DNA of 64,000 nucleotides, taken from positions 7,670,501 to 7,734,500 of the forward strand of contig NZ_CP100604.1 of the NCBI RefSeq assembly GCF_031202265.1. The letters run 5' to 3'. The first letter of the stretch is position 1. The number at the start of each line of letters is the position of its first letter. The stretch is from Bradyrhizobium sp. Ash2021. GTDB taxonomy: Bacteria > Pseudomonadota > Alphaproteobacteria > Rhizobiales > Xanthobacteraceae. Positions 52,030 to 61,533 of this stretch are shown here, one piece after another. The translations under genes and the position numbers were made by a program. Below the pieces are notes generated by a model. That model was given only the letters and a program-made list of their open reading frames with translations. It was not told where the DNA came from and did no database searches.

Positions 52030-53649
52030 CTAGTGGGCGCCGGCCGCCGCAGCGCCGGCGTTCGGCTTCTTGGTCAAAAGTATGGCCAGGGCGGAAAGCA
52101 ACAACACCACGCCGAGCACCATGAAAGTGTCGCCATATCCTAGCACGAGCGCCTGGCGCTTGACGGTATTGCCAAGCGCGACGATCGCTTGATGTTGGGC
52201 GGCAGCATGGTCAGTCAAGCCGTGGCTAAGAAAGTAGTTAGTCAGATCCGTGATACGGTTGCGCACCTCTTCGCGGCCGAGATCGACTGATTGGCCGATA
52301 ATATTCGAATGGAACTGCTCGCGCTTGGTGACGATAGTCGCGAGCACGGCGGTGCCGACCGCACCGCCAAGGTTGCGCATCATATTGGAGATGCCGGACG
52401 CGGCTGCAGCGTCCTGCGGTGCGATGCCGCCGAGCGAGACGTTGCTGAGCGGTACCAGCGTCAATGCCTGGCCGATGGCGCGAACGATATTGGGGATCCA
52501 GAACTGGTCGCCGGAATAGTCTAGCGACATTTCCGTGTTCATGAAGGAGCTGTAGGCGAACAGCAGCAGCCCGAATGCGGCAAGATAGCGCGCATCGATC
52601 CGTTGCATCAGCATTGGTACCAGCGGGATTAATATAAGTTGAGGGAGGCCAGTCCACGCTAGGACTTCGCCGATCTGCTCGGCATTATAGCGCTGTACTT
52701 GGCCAAGATAGGCCGGCAGAAGGTAGATTGAGCCGAATAGCCCGAAGCCAAGAAAGACCGCGGCGATCGTTCCTAAGCCAAAGTTTCGGCTGGTCAGCAG
52801 CCGCAGGCGCAGCAGCGGCTTTTCCACGATCAACTCGTTGGTGATGAAAAGAGACAGGCTGATCCCGGAGATGACGGCGAGCCTCACGATAAGGGGAGAG
52901 CCGAACCAGTCGTCCTTGTTGCCTTCCTCCAGCACGGTCTGCAGCGCCGAGAGCCCGATTGTCATCGTGACGATACCGAACCAATCGCCTTCCCGGAGCA
53001 GGCCGAGTTGCATGGGCTGGCGCTCAAGCGTGAAGTACAGCGTCGTCACCATCACCGCAGTAGGTATGACGTTGACGAAGAAAATGGTCTGCCAGCCGTA
53101 GTTCTCGGTGAGATAGCCGCCGATGGTGGGACCGATCGCGGGTGCAAAGGTCACTGCGAGCGAGAACATCGCAAGCCCGATGGGCTGCTGGCCCTTCGGC
53201 AGTTTGGTGAAGACCAGTGTGAATGCCATCGGGATCAGGACGCCGCCGAAATAGCCTTGTAGAGCGCGCATCGCGATCATCGTTGGCAAGTCATGGGCGA
53301 AGGCGCAGGCAACCGAAAACATCCCAAAAAGCGTGGCGTGAGCGAGAATGATCCTGCGAAAAGAGAACACCCGGCTGAGGTAGTCGGTGAGCGGGATAAC
53401 GACGATTTCGCCGATCAGATAGGAGGTCGAGATCCAGGATCCGTTGTCAACGCCGGTGCCGATGCCGCCTTCGATGTTGAGCAGCGAAGCATTCGTGATC
53501 TGGATATTCAGGATCGCCATAAAGGCGCCGATCATCGCTGCGACCAATGAGATCCATACCACCGGCCGGGCGCGATCGGGATCTTGCGGGGCCGCGTGCG
53601 GCGCGGTCCGAAGGACAGCTGTGGAAGCGGACGCGGGGAGGGCGGACAT
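52030..53649 (-). CDS. DHA2-family multidrug MFS exporter (EmrB/QacA type)
   Basis: Encodes 539 residues from ATG 53649 (53715 is an alternative). Fourteen membrane helices are predicted. MAILNIQITNASLLNIEGGI matches the DHA2 signature in helix 1 (D replaced by N), with GWQTIFFVNVIPTAVMV and the LTLVPLSNVSLGGI motif later. It forms a tripartite pump with the preceding EmrA-like protein, whose stop is 4 bp upstream. Substrates are hydrophobic toxins by family. Confidence 0.9.
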   Translation of the reverse strand: MSALPASASTAVLRTAPHAAPQDPDRARPVVWISLVAAMIGAFMAILNIQITNASLLNIEGGIGTGVDNGSWISTSYLIGEIVVIPLTDYLSRVFSFRRIILAHATLFGMFSVACAFAHDLPTMIAMRALQGYFGGVLIPMAFTLVFTKLPKGQQPIGLAMFSLAVTFAPAIGPTIGGYLTENYGWQTIFFVNVIPTAVMVTTLYFTLERQPMQLGLLREGDWFGIVTMTIGLSALQTVLEEGNKDDWFGSPLIVRLAVISGISLSLFITNELIVEKPLLRLRLLTSRNFGLGTIAAVFLGFGLFGSIYLLPAYLGQVQRYNAEQIGEVLAWTGLPQLILIPLVPMLMQRIDARYLAAFGLLLFAYSSFMNTEMSLDYSGDQFWIPNIVRAIGQALTLVPLSNVSLGGIAPQDAAAASGISNMMRNLGGAVGTAVLATIVTKREQFHSNIIGQSVDLGREEVRNRITDLTNYFLSHGLTDHAAAQHQAIVALGNTVKRQALVLGYGDTFMVLGVVLLLSALAILLTKKPNAGAAAAGAH

Positions 53650-53653
53650 GGCA

Positions 53654-54850
53654 TCACCGCTGGGAAGCGACGGGGATAGTCTCGGCGCTGCCGGACCGTT
53701 CTGCGCGCGTCCCAATGGTCGGGATCACCGACATGCCCGGGCGCAACTCGATCGATGCCGCACCGTCGAGCGCGATCCTGACCGGGATGCGCTGAACCAC
53801 CTTGGTGAAGTTGCCAGTGGCGTTGTCTGGCGGCAGCAGCGCGAACTCCTGGCCGCTTGCCGGCGCAAGGCTGTCGACATGGCCATGAACGATCCGGCCG
53901 GGGAACATATCGACGGCGATCGTGACCAGTTGTCCCTTTTGCACGTTGGTGAGTTGGGTTTCCTTGTAGTTAGCGACGATGTAGGCGCCGGTAGCGGGCA
54001 CCAGTGACATCAGTTGCGTGCCGGCCTGCACGAATTGCCCGGTCCGGAGCGTGCGGTTGCCGACGACGCCGTCGATTGGCGCCGTGATCGTGGTGTAACC
54101 AAGATTGAGCTGAGCCTGGTGCTTCAGGGCGTCAGCACGCGCAGCGGCCGCGACGGCCTGTCCAAGCTCGGCCTTCAGCAGTTCGACCTGCTTTTGCGCC
54201 GAGGCGAGATTGGCGAGGTCGCGCCGAATGGCGGCTTCCGCGCCTGCGTTGCGCGATTGCGCGGCCTGAGCATTCTGCACGCTGCCGTATCCGGTGGCGG
54301 CGAGATCGGTGTAGCGCTTGTTCTCCTGGCCCGCGAATGTCCGGGTTGCAGTGTCGACCTCGATGGTCGCCTTCGCCGCTGCGATCACAGCCTGCTGCAC
54401 GTCGATCTGCGCCTGCTTGCTTTCGGCGGTAGCCTGCGCTGCGGCGACATCGGCCTTAGCTTGGTCGAGCGCCACCTTGAAATCGCGGTCGTCGATTTGC
54501 GCCAGCACCTGCCCTGCCATCACGAGTTCATTATCGCCGATCAGCACGTTGGTCAGGTGGCCCGATACTTTCGGCGCGATCGTGGTGTTGTCAGCCTTCA
54601 CATAGGCATCGTCAGTCGTCACCAGATACTGACCAACCATCCAGTAGTCCCAGCCGTACCATATGGTTGCTCCAAGAGCCGCCAATGCGGCGCAGCCAGC
54701 CAGCGCCTTGCGAACATTGAATTGATTTACGGAAGGAAACATCCGCGAACCTACTCGATCTTTCTCGGCGGTACCGGGCGACATCTCCCTGGCTGCATCG
54801 GCTGCAGTGACGGGATGCCCGATCTCGGATGAGCTGATCTGGAGAGTCAC
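53654..54850 (-). CDS. EmrA-like membrane fusion protein
   Basis: Encodes 398 residues from GTG 54850, chosen because GGAGGAGG lies 5 bp upstream and because GTGA overlaps the kinase stop. One membrane helix (about 52-72, ALAGCAALAALGATIWYGWDYW), then VTTDDAYVKADNTTIAPKVS, a coiled coil (about 120-230) and GYTTITAPIDGVVGNRTLR. Works with the EmrB-type exporter 4 bp downstream. It is translationally coupled to a histidine kinase gene, which is unusual. Confidence 0.88.
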   Translation of the reverse strand: MTLQISSSEIGHPVTAADAAREMSPGTAEKDRVGSRMFPSVNQFNVRKALAGCAALAALGATIWYGWDYWMVGQYLVTTDDAYVKADNTTIAPKVSGHLTNVLIGDNELVMAGQVLAQIDDRDFKVALDQAKADVAAAQATAESKQAQIDVQQAVIAAAKATIEVDTATRTFAGQENKRYTDLAATGYGSVQNAQAAQSRNAGAEAAIRRDLANLASAQKQVELLKAELGQAVAAAARADALKHQAQLNLGYTTITAPIDGVVGNRTLRTGQFVQAGTQLMSLVPATGAYIVANYKETQLTNVQKGQLVTIAVDMFPGRIVHGHVDSLAPASGQEFALLPPDNATGNFTKVVQRIPVRIALDGAASIELRPGMSVIPTIGTRAERSGSAETIPVASQR

Positions 54851-55578
54851 AGTTCCTCCTCCCGAGCAACGCCGCCAGTTTGGCGATTGGCGAATCCGTC
54901 TGCCAAGTCTCTTGAGCAAAGTGTCAAATCTCCCGCCAAACTTCGCACTGGAAACGAGAGTATCGCGATGGTACCCGATGGGCCGGATCGATGCTCGACC
55001 GTTCCATCAAGTCCGCGCGCGAGCGCGTGAATGATCTTCAAGCCTTGACCGGGCGTGATTCTGTCAGACCCAGGACCGTTGTCGCTGACGGTGCAATTCA
55101 CGAACGTACCGCGGTGATCCAATTTGACCTCAATCTTTCCGGCGTCGCCGCCAAATGCGTGACGCGAAGCGTTGTTGATCAATTCGGATACGATCATTCC
55201 CAATCGCCAACAGCGAGCGGCGCTTAGCTTGAGCGGACTTTGCAAGAATAGGAGTTCGATCCCCCTGTGCTGCAGTTTCGCGCGACTAATGGCTCGACAA
55301 AGCTCGTGCAGATAATTCGCGGCATCGATCGGTTCGTCAGCAATAGGCATCTGAAGAGAGCGGTAAACGAGGGCCGAATCGCTTATATGCCGGATCACGC
55401 TGTCCAATGCCGCCTTGACTTCTTCGCTGCGGTACCGGGCCGAAGCGCACCCTATGAAGCCGATCGTTGACGCCATCTCGTTATTGATGCGATGAGTAAG
55501 CTCCCGCAGCAATAGGTTCTCTTCGGCCGGTTCGTTGCACGACCGACTGATTATGTAACTTTGGTTTGAATATGGCAT
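54847..55578 (-). CDS. HisKA_2/HWE-type histidine kinase, no sensor domain visible
   Basis: Encodes 243 residues from ATG 55578 (AAGAGGA upstream). H-box LLLRELTHRINNEMAST contains the phospho-accepting His. The ATPase part has VSELINNASRHAFGG (N-box), VSDNGPG (G1) and QGLKIIHALARGLDG. Only about 30 residues precede the H-box, so it is soluble and its signal must come from a partner. No response regulator gene is adjacent. Its stop overlaps the emrA start. Confidence 0.87.
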   Translation of the reverse strand: MPYSNQSYIISRSCNEPAEENLLLRELTHRINNEMASTIGFIGCASARYRSEEVKAALDSVIRHISDSALVYRSLQMPIADEPIDAANYLHELCRAISRAKLQHRGIELLFLQSPLKLSAARCWRLGMIVSELINNASRHAFGGDAGKIEVKLDHRGTFVNCTVSDNGPGSDRITPGQGLKIIHALARGLDGTVEHRSGPSGTIAILSFPVRSLAGDLTLCSRDLADGFANRQTGGVAREEEL

Positions 55579-56087
55579 TCTAGTCCTCTTGCGAGATTGC
55601 AGCGATAGTGGCTCGACGTCTGTCGAGCCACTATCCGAAATGTTGAAGGAGCGAACTCGATCCACCAAAGCTCGGCTCAGGCCCCATTGGTCACGGAACG
55701 CGCATCACAAAATGCGCTCGACGGCGTCACCACGGTATCGCGGCACGCATGCCTAACATCCCGAGACGTTTAAAAAGCGACGAAGGCCACAGCTGGTGCA
55801 AAATATACGAATGTACACTTTTGGGTCTCCTGGCTGAGAAAATCGCAGACAGAAGCTGAAGCAAGATGCAGTTTCACGATTGATCAAACTGGCTGATATT
55901 TGACGAAATGAGAGTAAGCAGGAATTTCCGAGAATCGTTGGCGCGCGCCGAGATCGAACTAGCCCAGTCCTCGACAGTCGTTCGGCACCCTTCGGAGCTA
56001 ACATATCCAGTCCCACGCAAGATCGGTTGCGGCTCGCAACTCCCAAGCTCGCGCGCCTTCGCTGACAAGGGCGATAATCTCCTTGGC
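55579..56087. other. Gap between kinase gene and IS3 relic
   Basis: 509 bp with no recognisable gene. The inverted repeat GTGGCTCGAC / GTCGAGCCAC near 55,610-55,634 (gtggctcgacgtctgtcgagccac) forms a 10-bp stem and lies upstream of the kinase gene. It may be an operator or a hairpin. Confidence 0.45.
55609..55632. repeat. Short perfect inverted repeat upstream of the kinase gene
   Basis: GTGGCTCGAC and GTCGAGCCAC are exact reverse complements separated by GTCT. It lies about 30 bp upstream of the ATG at 55578 on the minus strand, within the leader, where it could act as a regulator binding site or mRNA hairpin. Confidence 0.5.
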
Positions 56088-56745
56088 CTCCCAATATGGA
56101 CACTACCGCTATCGCCGGATCGCATCCCTGCCTGCCGACGCCGGGTAGGTTCGGATGGATCGGGTCAGCGGAACTGGCGCTGTGAGGGGCTGAAAGTACC
56201 CAGGAAAACAACGGCCACGGGGCCGGCTCTGGCTCAATGACGGACCCCGCATCCGGCTGAGACCGGAGCATCGCAACCTGTCTGGAGCTACGACTTTGTT
56301 GAGGCGCAGACCCATGACGGTCGACGGCTCAGATTTCTGACTTTGATCGATGCGTTCACCCCGGCAGGCCAGCCGATCAGGGTGGCTCGTCGATTCAACA
56401 GCCTAGGCGTTATCGAAAAGATGGCCGACGTGATGCTGAACGCGGGGGTGCCAGAGTACATCCGGTCCGACAACGGCGCGGAGATGACCGCCAAGATCGT
56501 GCGCCGGTTCGCCAAGCTCGGAGCGAAGATGCTCTACATCGAACCCTACAGTCCTCTGGGAGAACGGTTACTGCGTGTCCTTCAACGGCAAGCTACGCGA
56601 CGAATGCTTCAACGGGAAACTGTTCCACAGCCTGAAGGAAGCCCTCGTCGTGGTCGAGCAATGGCGCAGGCATTAGGACATGATCCGACCGCACTAATCG
56701 CTGAACTACCAACCATCGGCGGCGCAAACGACAGCATCTGACATC
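56088..56745 (+). pseudogene. IS3-family transposase OrfB relic
   Basis: Broken frames give YRRIASLP, WRCEGLKVP, SYDFVEAQTHDGRRLRFLTLID, GVPEYIRSDNGAEMTAKIVR and LGAKMLYIEPYSP, then in shifted frame ENGYCVSFNGKLRDECFNGK. These are the HTH_21 and rve integrase parts of OrfB in the IS407/IS51 group. Several stops and frame changes are present, OrfA is missing, and terminal repeats were not found. Confidence 0.8.
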
Positions 56746-56851
56746 CTTCATCTGGATCAGAGCGCAGCAATGCAGTATTCTCTATTCCGCTGGCCCAAAA
56801 AATCCGTCAGGTCACTCCATCAGGACGTCGAACACAGGCAGCAGGCTGAGA

Positions 56852-57748
56852 TCAGGGTTTCAACATTGCCTTGGCCTGCTCGACCATGAAGTCAGTGAAC
56901 AGCCGAATGCGCCCTGGGAGCATCCTGCCGTAAGCGTGAAGTACGTAGACCGGCACCTTTGGTAGCGCGACGTCCGGCAGCACCTGGACCAACCGGCCTG
57001 AAGCAATCTCGTCTTCGACAGCCAGACGCATCATGTAAGCGATGCCGGCGCCCGAGACCGCAGCCTGCTTTAGAGTGGCCCCGTCGTTTGCGTCGAAAGG
57101 ACCGTCGCCAAGAAGAGTCGATCCATCTGCAAAGGGGATCGGTTGGGGTTCCTGGCCGAGCAGATAGCGGAGTATCGCGTGATCTTTCAAATCATTGACA
57201 TCCCTCGGATGGCCGCGGTTTGCGAGGTAGATCGGTGACGCGATGAGGACTGTCTCGAAATGCGCGAGCTTTCGTCCCACGAGATCGCCATCGGGCAAGT
57301 GGCCCATCCGGACAGCGACGTCGAAGCCTTCGCGGACCAAATCTACCTGTCTGTCCGTAAGGCGCAGCTCGATCTTGAGCAGGGGATGCCGCGCCGCGAA
57401 CGGTTCTAGCCAGCGGGCAATAACGGTTCGGCCGAATTCGATCGGTGCCGTGACCCGTAGAAGCCCGCTGGCTTCGCCGGACAACTGTAAGACATCCTCC
57501 GCGTCCTCGATTGCGCGAAGTAGCGGAGCCACGCGCTCGTAGTATGCCGAGCCCTCCGCGGTGAGTTTCAAGGCTCTGGTGCTGCGCTGTACCAGCCGCG
57601 CACCTAGGCGCTTTTCCAGGCGCGCAACGCTTTTCGAAACCGCCGAAGGGCTCGTGCCGATCGAGCGCGCCGCAGCACTAAAAGACCCGGAGTCGGCCGT
57701 CCGGACGAACGCGACCAAGCCTGCGGTCTTCTCGAGGATGGTCGTCAT
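56852..57748 (-). CDS. LysR family regulator of the SDR/epoxide-hydrolase/nitrilase cluster
   Basis: Encodes 298 residues from ATG 57748. HTH: LVAFVRTADSGSFSAAARSI, GTSPSAVSKSVARLEKRLGA. Effector domain from GLLRVTAPIEFGRTVIARWL to FMVEQAKAML. Belongs to the CrgA/AaeR-like subgroup. It is divergent from the SDR gene across 140 bp that contain dyad repeats, so control of that cluster is likely. Confidence 0.9.
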   Translation of the reverse strand: MTTILEKTAGLVAFVRTADSGSFSAAARSIGTSPSAVSKSVARLEKRLGARLVQRSTRALKLTAEGSAYYERVAPLLRAIEDAEDVLQLSGEASGLLRVTAPIEFGRTVIARWLEPFAARHPLLKIELRLTDRQVDLVREGFDVAVRMGHLPDGDLVGRKLAHFETVLIASPIYLANRGHPRDVNDLKDHAILRYLLGQEPQPIPFADGSTLLGDGPFDANDGATLKQAAVSGAGIAYMMRLAVEDEIASGRLVQVLPDVALPKVPVYVLHAYGRMLPGRIRLFTDFMVEQAKAMLKP

Positions 57749-57799
57749 ACTGCCCCTACGCTCCCGCCTGAGCCTTCCAGCAAGAAAACACTCAAGACA

Positions 57800-57835
57800 A
57801 TTAGGCACAAATCCTTTGCCTTACGAAAGGCTAAT
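57800..57835. promoter_or_regulatory. Dyad elements between divergent LysR and SDR genes
   Basis: ATTAG (57800-57804) and CTAAT (57831-57835) form one dyad; CCTTT (57813-57817) and AAAGG (57826-57830) form another. They are in the 140-bp divergent interval, where LysR proteins bind. Assignment is tentative. Confidence 0.4.
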
Positions 57836-57888
57836 CAGCCTTCTGATCAAAGGATATTTAAGCCCTGTATCGAAACAGGAGCAAGCAA

Positions 57889-58638
57889 ATGAATACCCTC
57901 AACGGCAAAGTTGCGATCGTGACCGGCGCTTCCAAGGGGATCGGCGCAGGCATCGCCAGGAGCTTCGGCGCGGCCGGGGCGGCGGTCGCCGTCGGCTACA
58001 ACGGCTCGAAAGAAGGAGCCGATCGTGTTGTCGCAGTGATCATCAACGCTGGCGGTCGCGCAATTGCCGTGCAGGCCGATGTTGGCAAGCCCGACGACGT
58101 GAAGCGCCTGTTCGCTGAGACAACTGCCGCGTTTGGCGCACCCGACGTCGTCGTCAACAACGCCGGCGTATTCGCATTTGAGCCTGTCGAAGCGATCTCG
58201 GAGGCTGAATTCCATCGCCAGTTCAATACCAACGTGCTCGGGCCACTCCTGACCACGCAAGAGGCGCTCAAGGCCTTCGGTCCTGGCGGCGGCAGCATCA
58301 TCAACATCAGCTCGGTTGTGAGCAAGAACCCAACGCCTCACTCGGTCGTCTACGCGTCGACCAAGGCGGCTGTCGACAACATGACTGTCGCGCTTTCTCG
58401 AGAACTGGGTGCCCGCAATATCCGCGTCAATGCCATCGCCCCAGGCGGTGTCGAAACCGAGGGCTCAGCAGCGGCCGGTATCGTCGGCGGCGAGATGGAA
58501 AAGGCGGTCGTCCGAATGACACCCCTCGGCCGCATGGGTCAACCCGCGGACATCGCAAAAGTTGCCGTCTTCCTGGCGTCCGACCAAGCGTCGTGGCTGA
58601 CCGGCGAACGCATTTCGGCTTCGGGCGGCTGGCGCTGA
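57889..58638 (+). CDS. Short-chain dehydrogenase/reductase (FabG-like)
   Basis: Encodes 249 residues. TGASKGIG (12-19) binds NAD(P), NNAG follows, and the catalytic Ser-Tyr-Lys lie in INISSVV and YASTKAA. AGGAGC precedes the ATG. A classical SDR of the 3-ketoacyl reductase-like type. First gene of the plus-strand cluster and divergent from the LysR gene. Confidence 0.92.
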   Translation: MNTLNGKVAIVTGASKGIGAGIARSFGAAGAAVAVGYNGSKEGADRVVAVIINAGGRAIAVQADVGKPDDVKRLFAETTAAFGAPDVVVNNAGVFAFEPVEAISEAEFHRQFNTNVLGPLLTTQEALKAFGPGGGSIINISSVVSKNPTPHSVVYASTKAAVDNMTVALSRELGARNIRVNAIAPGGVETEGSAAAGIVGGEMEKAVVRMTPLGRMGQPADIAKVAVFLASDQASWLTGERISASGGWR

Positions 58639-58754
58639 GCTAACACCGCCAAGACCCATAGCAACTAACGCAGAAGCCCGAATGAGCCTCTCCAAAACAC
58701 ACCCGCCGTCGTGTCTGATTCAAGCAGTTCGAGCAAGGCCAAAGGAGCTTCAGA

Positions 58755-60095
58755 ATGAGAGCGCATGTGAAACCTGAGGTATTCAATCGAGAACGCCGTC
58801 AGTTGTTGCGCGCTGTCGCAGGGGGGGCGCTTGCTGCGGGTGCGGCGGGTCTGTTGGTCAATTGTCCGGTACTGGCCGATGCCGCCGATGCGGTCCGTCC
58901 CTTCCGCATCCACGTTCCCGAGGCGGACCTGATGGACCTTCGCAGGCGTCTGGCTGCGACCTTGTGGCCCGACAAGGAAACCGTCGCCGATGATTCCCAG
59001 GGCGTGCCGCTCGCGACGTTGCAGGAGCTCGCGCACTACTGGCAGAAGGACTACGACTGGCGGAAGATCGAGGCGCGGCTCAACGCTCTGCCGCAATTCA
59101 TCACCGAGATCGACGGGCTGGACATTCACTTCATCCATGTTCGCTCGAAACATGAAAATGCATTGCCGCTTGTCGTCACACACGGGTGGCCCGGCTCGAT
59201 CATCGAGCAGCTCAAGATCATCGATCCCTTGACCAATCCCACCGGCCATGGCGGCAGCGCATCGGATGCCTTCCATGTCGTGATTCCGTCAATGCCGGGT
59301 TACGGCTTTTCAGCCAAGCCGACCACGACCGGCTGGGATCCAGACCGGATCGCGCGAGCCTGGGTGGCGCTGATGAAGCGCCTGGGATACGCGCGGTTTG
59401 TCGCGCAGGGAGGCGACTGGGGCGGCGTGGTTGCCAACGTGATGGCTCAACAAGCGCCGCCGGAATTGCTCGGCATTCACGTCAACTTTCCGGAGACGAT
59501 CCCTCCCGAAATCGGCATGGCGCTGCAGGCCGGCGGTCCGCCGCCATCCGGTCTCGCACCCGACGAAAAGCGCGCGTTCGAGCAGCTGGTCGCACAGCGC
59601 ACCAAGCACCTGGCCTACACGCTCGAGATGGGGACGCGCCCGCAAACGCTCTATGCCATGGCGGATTCTCCCGTCGGTCTCGCCGCCTGGCTGCTCGACC
59701 ACGGCGACAACTACGCTCAGCCGGCGGCGGCGATCATGTCGGCCGTCCTCGGGCGCACGGTCAACGGCCACTCGGCCGGAGCCGTCACCAGGGACGACGT
59801 CCTGGACAACATCACGCTCTATTGGCTGACGAATACGGCGGTCTCTTCGGCGCGGCTGTACTGGGAAAACAAGCGCCGGCTGTTGAGCGCGGTCAACGTC
59901 TCGATCCCTGCGGCCGTGACCGTGTTTCCCGGCGAAATCTATCAGGCGCCGAAGAGCTGGACCGAGCGGGCCTATCACAAGCTGATTTATTTCAATGAAG
60001 CGGATCGGGGCGGCCATTTCGCCGCCTGGGAACAGCCTGAGCTATTCAGCGCGGAGCTTCGCGCCGCGTTCAAGACGTTGCGACAGGCGAGCTGA
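58755..60095 (+). CDS. Exported epoxide hydrolase-like protein (EHN domain), copy 1
   Basis: Encodes 446 residues. Twin-arginine leader NRERRQLLRAVAGGALAAGA. The EHN domain (about 48-155) begins VRPFRIHVPEADLMDLRRRL and includes TVADDSQGVPLATLQELAHYW. The hydrolase fold shows THGWPGS, nucleophile D221 in AQGGDWGG, and His in RGGHFAAWEQPELF. Related to microsomal and juvenile-hormone epoxide hydrolases. Tandem with a close paralog 32 bp downstream. Confidence 0.9.
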   Translation: MRAHVKPEVFNRERRQLLRAVAGGALAAGAAGLLVNCPVLADAADAVRPFRIHVPEADLMDLRRRLAATLWPDKETVADDSQGVPLATLQELAHYWQKDYDWRKIEARLNALPQFITEIDGLDIHFIHVRSKHENALPLVVTHGWPGSIIEQLKIIDPLTNPTGHGGSASDAFHVVIPSMPGYGFSAKPTTTGWDPDRIARAWVALMKRLGYARFVAQGGDWGGVVANVMAQQAPPELLGIHVNFPETIPPEIGMALQAGGPPPSGLAPDEKRAFEQLVAQRTKHLAYTLEMGTRPQTLYAMADSPVGLAAWLLDHGDNYAQPAAAIMSAVLGRTVNGHSAGAVTRDDVLDNITLYWLTNTAVSSARLYWENKRRLLSAVNVSIPAAVTVFPGEIYQAPKSWTERAYHKLIYFNEADRGGHFAAWEQPELFSAELRAAFKTLRQAS

Positions 60096-60127
60096 CAGAA
60101 ATATTTCAAACAGGCAGGAGATCAACC

Positions 60128-61462
60128 ATGGCTGTGTCATCAAGTTCGAAAATCGCCGACCTCGATCAGCGGCAAAGTCTCGGCACGACCGCCGCGGCAA
60201 TCGCGGCCGCTGGTGTCGTGAGCGTTGCTTCCTCCCTTCCGGTGGTGGCAACCGAGGCCATCCGCCCGTTCCGGGTTCAGGTTGCGGAAAAAGCGTTGGT
60301 CGATATGCGCCGGCGTATCAAGGACGCAAGGTGGCCCGACCGGGAGACGGTCGCGGATGAATCGCAAGGCGTCCAGCTCGCAGCGATCCAGCAGATCGCG
60401 CGTTACTGGGCGACACAATACGATTGGCGCAAGATCGAGGCGCGGCTCAACGCGCTGCCGCAGTTCATCACCGAGATCGACGGGCTGGACATCCACTTCA
60501 TCCACGTTCGCTCGAAACACGAAAAGGCCTTGCCGTTGATCGTCACCCATGGTTGGCCCGGTTCGATCATCGAACAGCTCCGGATCATCGACCCGCTGAC
60601 CAATCCGACCGAGCATGGCGGCACGGCCGCGGACGCGTTCCACCTGGTGATCCCGTCGATTCCCGGCTACGGATTTTCGGCCAGGCCGACGACCGGCGGT
60701 TGGGAGACGGGCCGTACCGCACGCGCCTGGATCGTGCTGATGAAGCGTCTCGGTTACGCCCGGTTCGCGGCACAGGGCGGCGATCTCGGCGGAGGCGTGG
60801 TCACCGCGATGGGCAAGCTGGCCCCGCGGGAGTTGCTAGGGATTCACACGAACTTTCCCGCCGTCGTTCCGCCGGACATCGCGAAGGCGCTGGAGGCCGG
60901 CCACCCGCCGGCTCCCGATCTCTCGGCCGACGAAAAGCTTGCCTATCAGCAGCTCGCGGTCCTCTTCGCGAAGAAACGCGCTTACGCCGCGCTGATGGGG
61001 TCGCGACCACAAACGCTGTACGGCCTGGCGGACTCCCCGGTCGGTCTGGCGACCTGGATGCTTGACCACGGCGACGGCTACGGCCAGCCCGCGGCAGCAA
61101 TCATGTCGGCGGCGCTCGGGCGTACCGTCAACGGACATCCCGCCGATGGCCTTACCCGGGATGATGTCCTCGATGACATCACTCTGTACTGGTTGACCAA
61201 GACGGCGGTCTCGTCGGCCCGCTTCTATTGGGAAAACAAGCTCAACCTCTACAACGCCGCCAACATCTCGGTCCCGACCGCCGTAAGCGTATTTCCCGGA
61301 GAGAATTATCCGGCCCCCCGGAGCTGGACGGAGCGGGCGTATCCCAAGCTGATCTATTTCAACAACGTCGAGAAAGGTGGGCATTACGCCGCCTGGGAGC
61401 AGCCGGCGCTTTTCAGCGCCGAGCTCCGCGCGGGTCTCCGATCGCTGCGCCAGTCGACTTGA
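60128..61462 (+). CDS. Epoxide hydrolase-like protein, copy 2
   Basis: Encodes 444 residues, about 70% identical by eye to copy 1. EHN starts [27 protein letters not shown] and [14 protein letters not shown] are retained. The nucleophile motif is AQGGDLGGG, with Leu in place of the usual Trp after the Asp. The leader is hydrophobic but has lost the twin arginine ([17 protein letters not shown]), so export may differ. AGGAG precedes the ATG. Confidence 0.88.
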   Translation: MAVSSSSKIADLDQRQSLGTTAAAIAAAGVVSVASSLPVVATEAIRPFRVQVAEKALVDMRRRIKDARWPDRETVADESQGVQLAAIQQIARYWATQYDWRKIEARLNALPQFITEIDGLDIHFIHVRSKHEKALPLIVTHGWPGSIIEQLRIIDPLTNPTEHGGTAADAFHLVIPSIPGYGFSARPTTGGWETGRTARAWIVLMKRLGYARFAAQGGDLGGGVVTAMGKLAPRELLGIHTNFPAVVPPDIAKALEAGHPPAPDLSADEKLAYQQLAVLFAKKRAYAALMGSRPQTLYGLADSPVGLATWMLDHGDGYGQPAAAIMSAALGRTVNGHPADGLTRDDVLDDITLYWLTKTAVSSARFYWENKLNLYNAANISVPTAVSVFPGENYPAPRSWTERAYPKLIYFNNVEKGGHYAAWEQPALFSAELRAGLRSLRQST

Positions 61463-61533
61463 AAGACCGCCGCGCCCGCTGCGCGTCGCCCGTTGCCAAC
61501 AGAAAGTCCACGCAATCCTCCAAGGAGTATCCG

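Noticed and set aside
61228..61533. An extended N-terminus for nitrilase copy 2
   Set aside because: The extension is out of frame with, and inside, the upstream epoxide hydrolase; ATG 61534 has CAAGGAG and matches copy 1.
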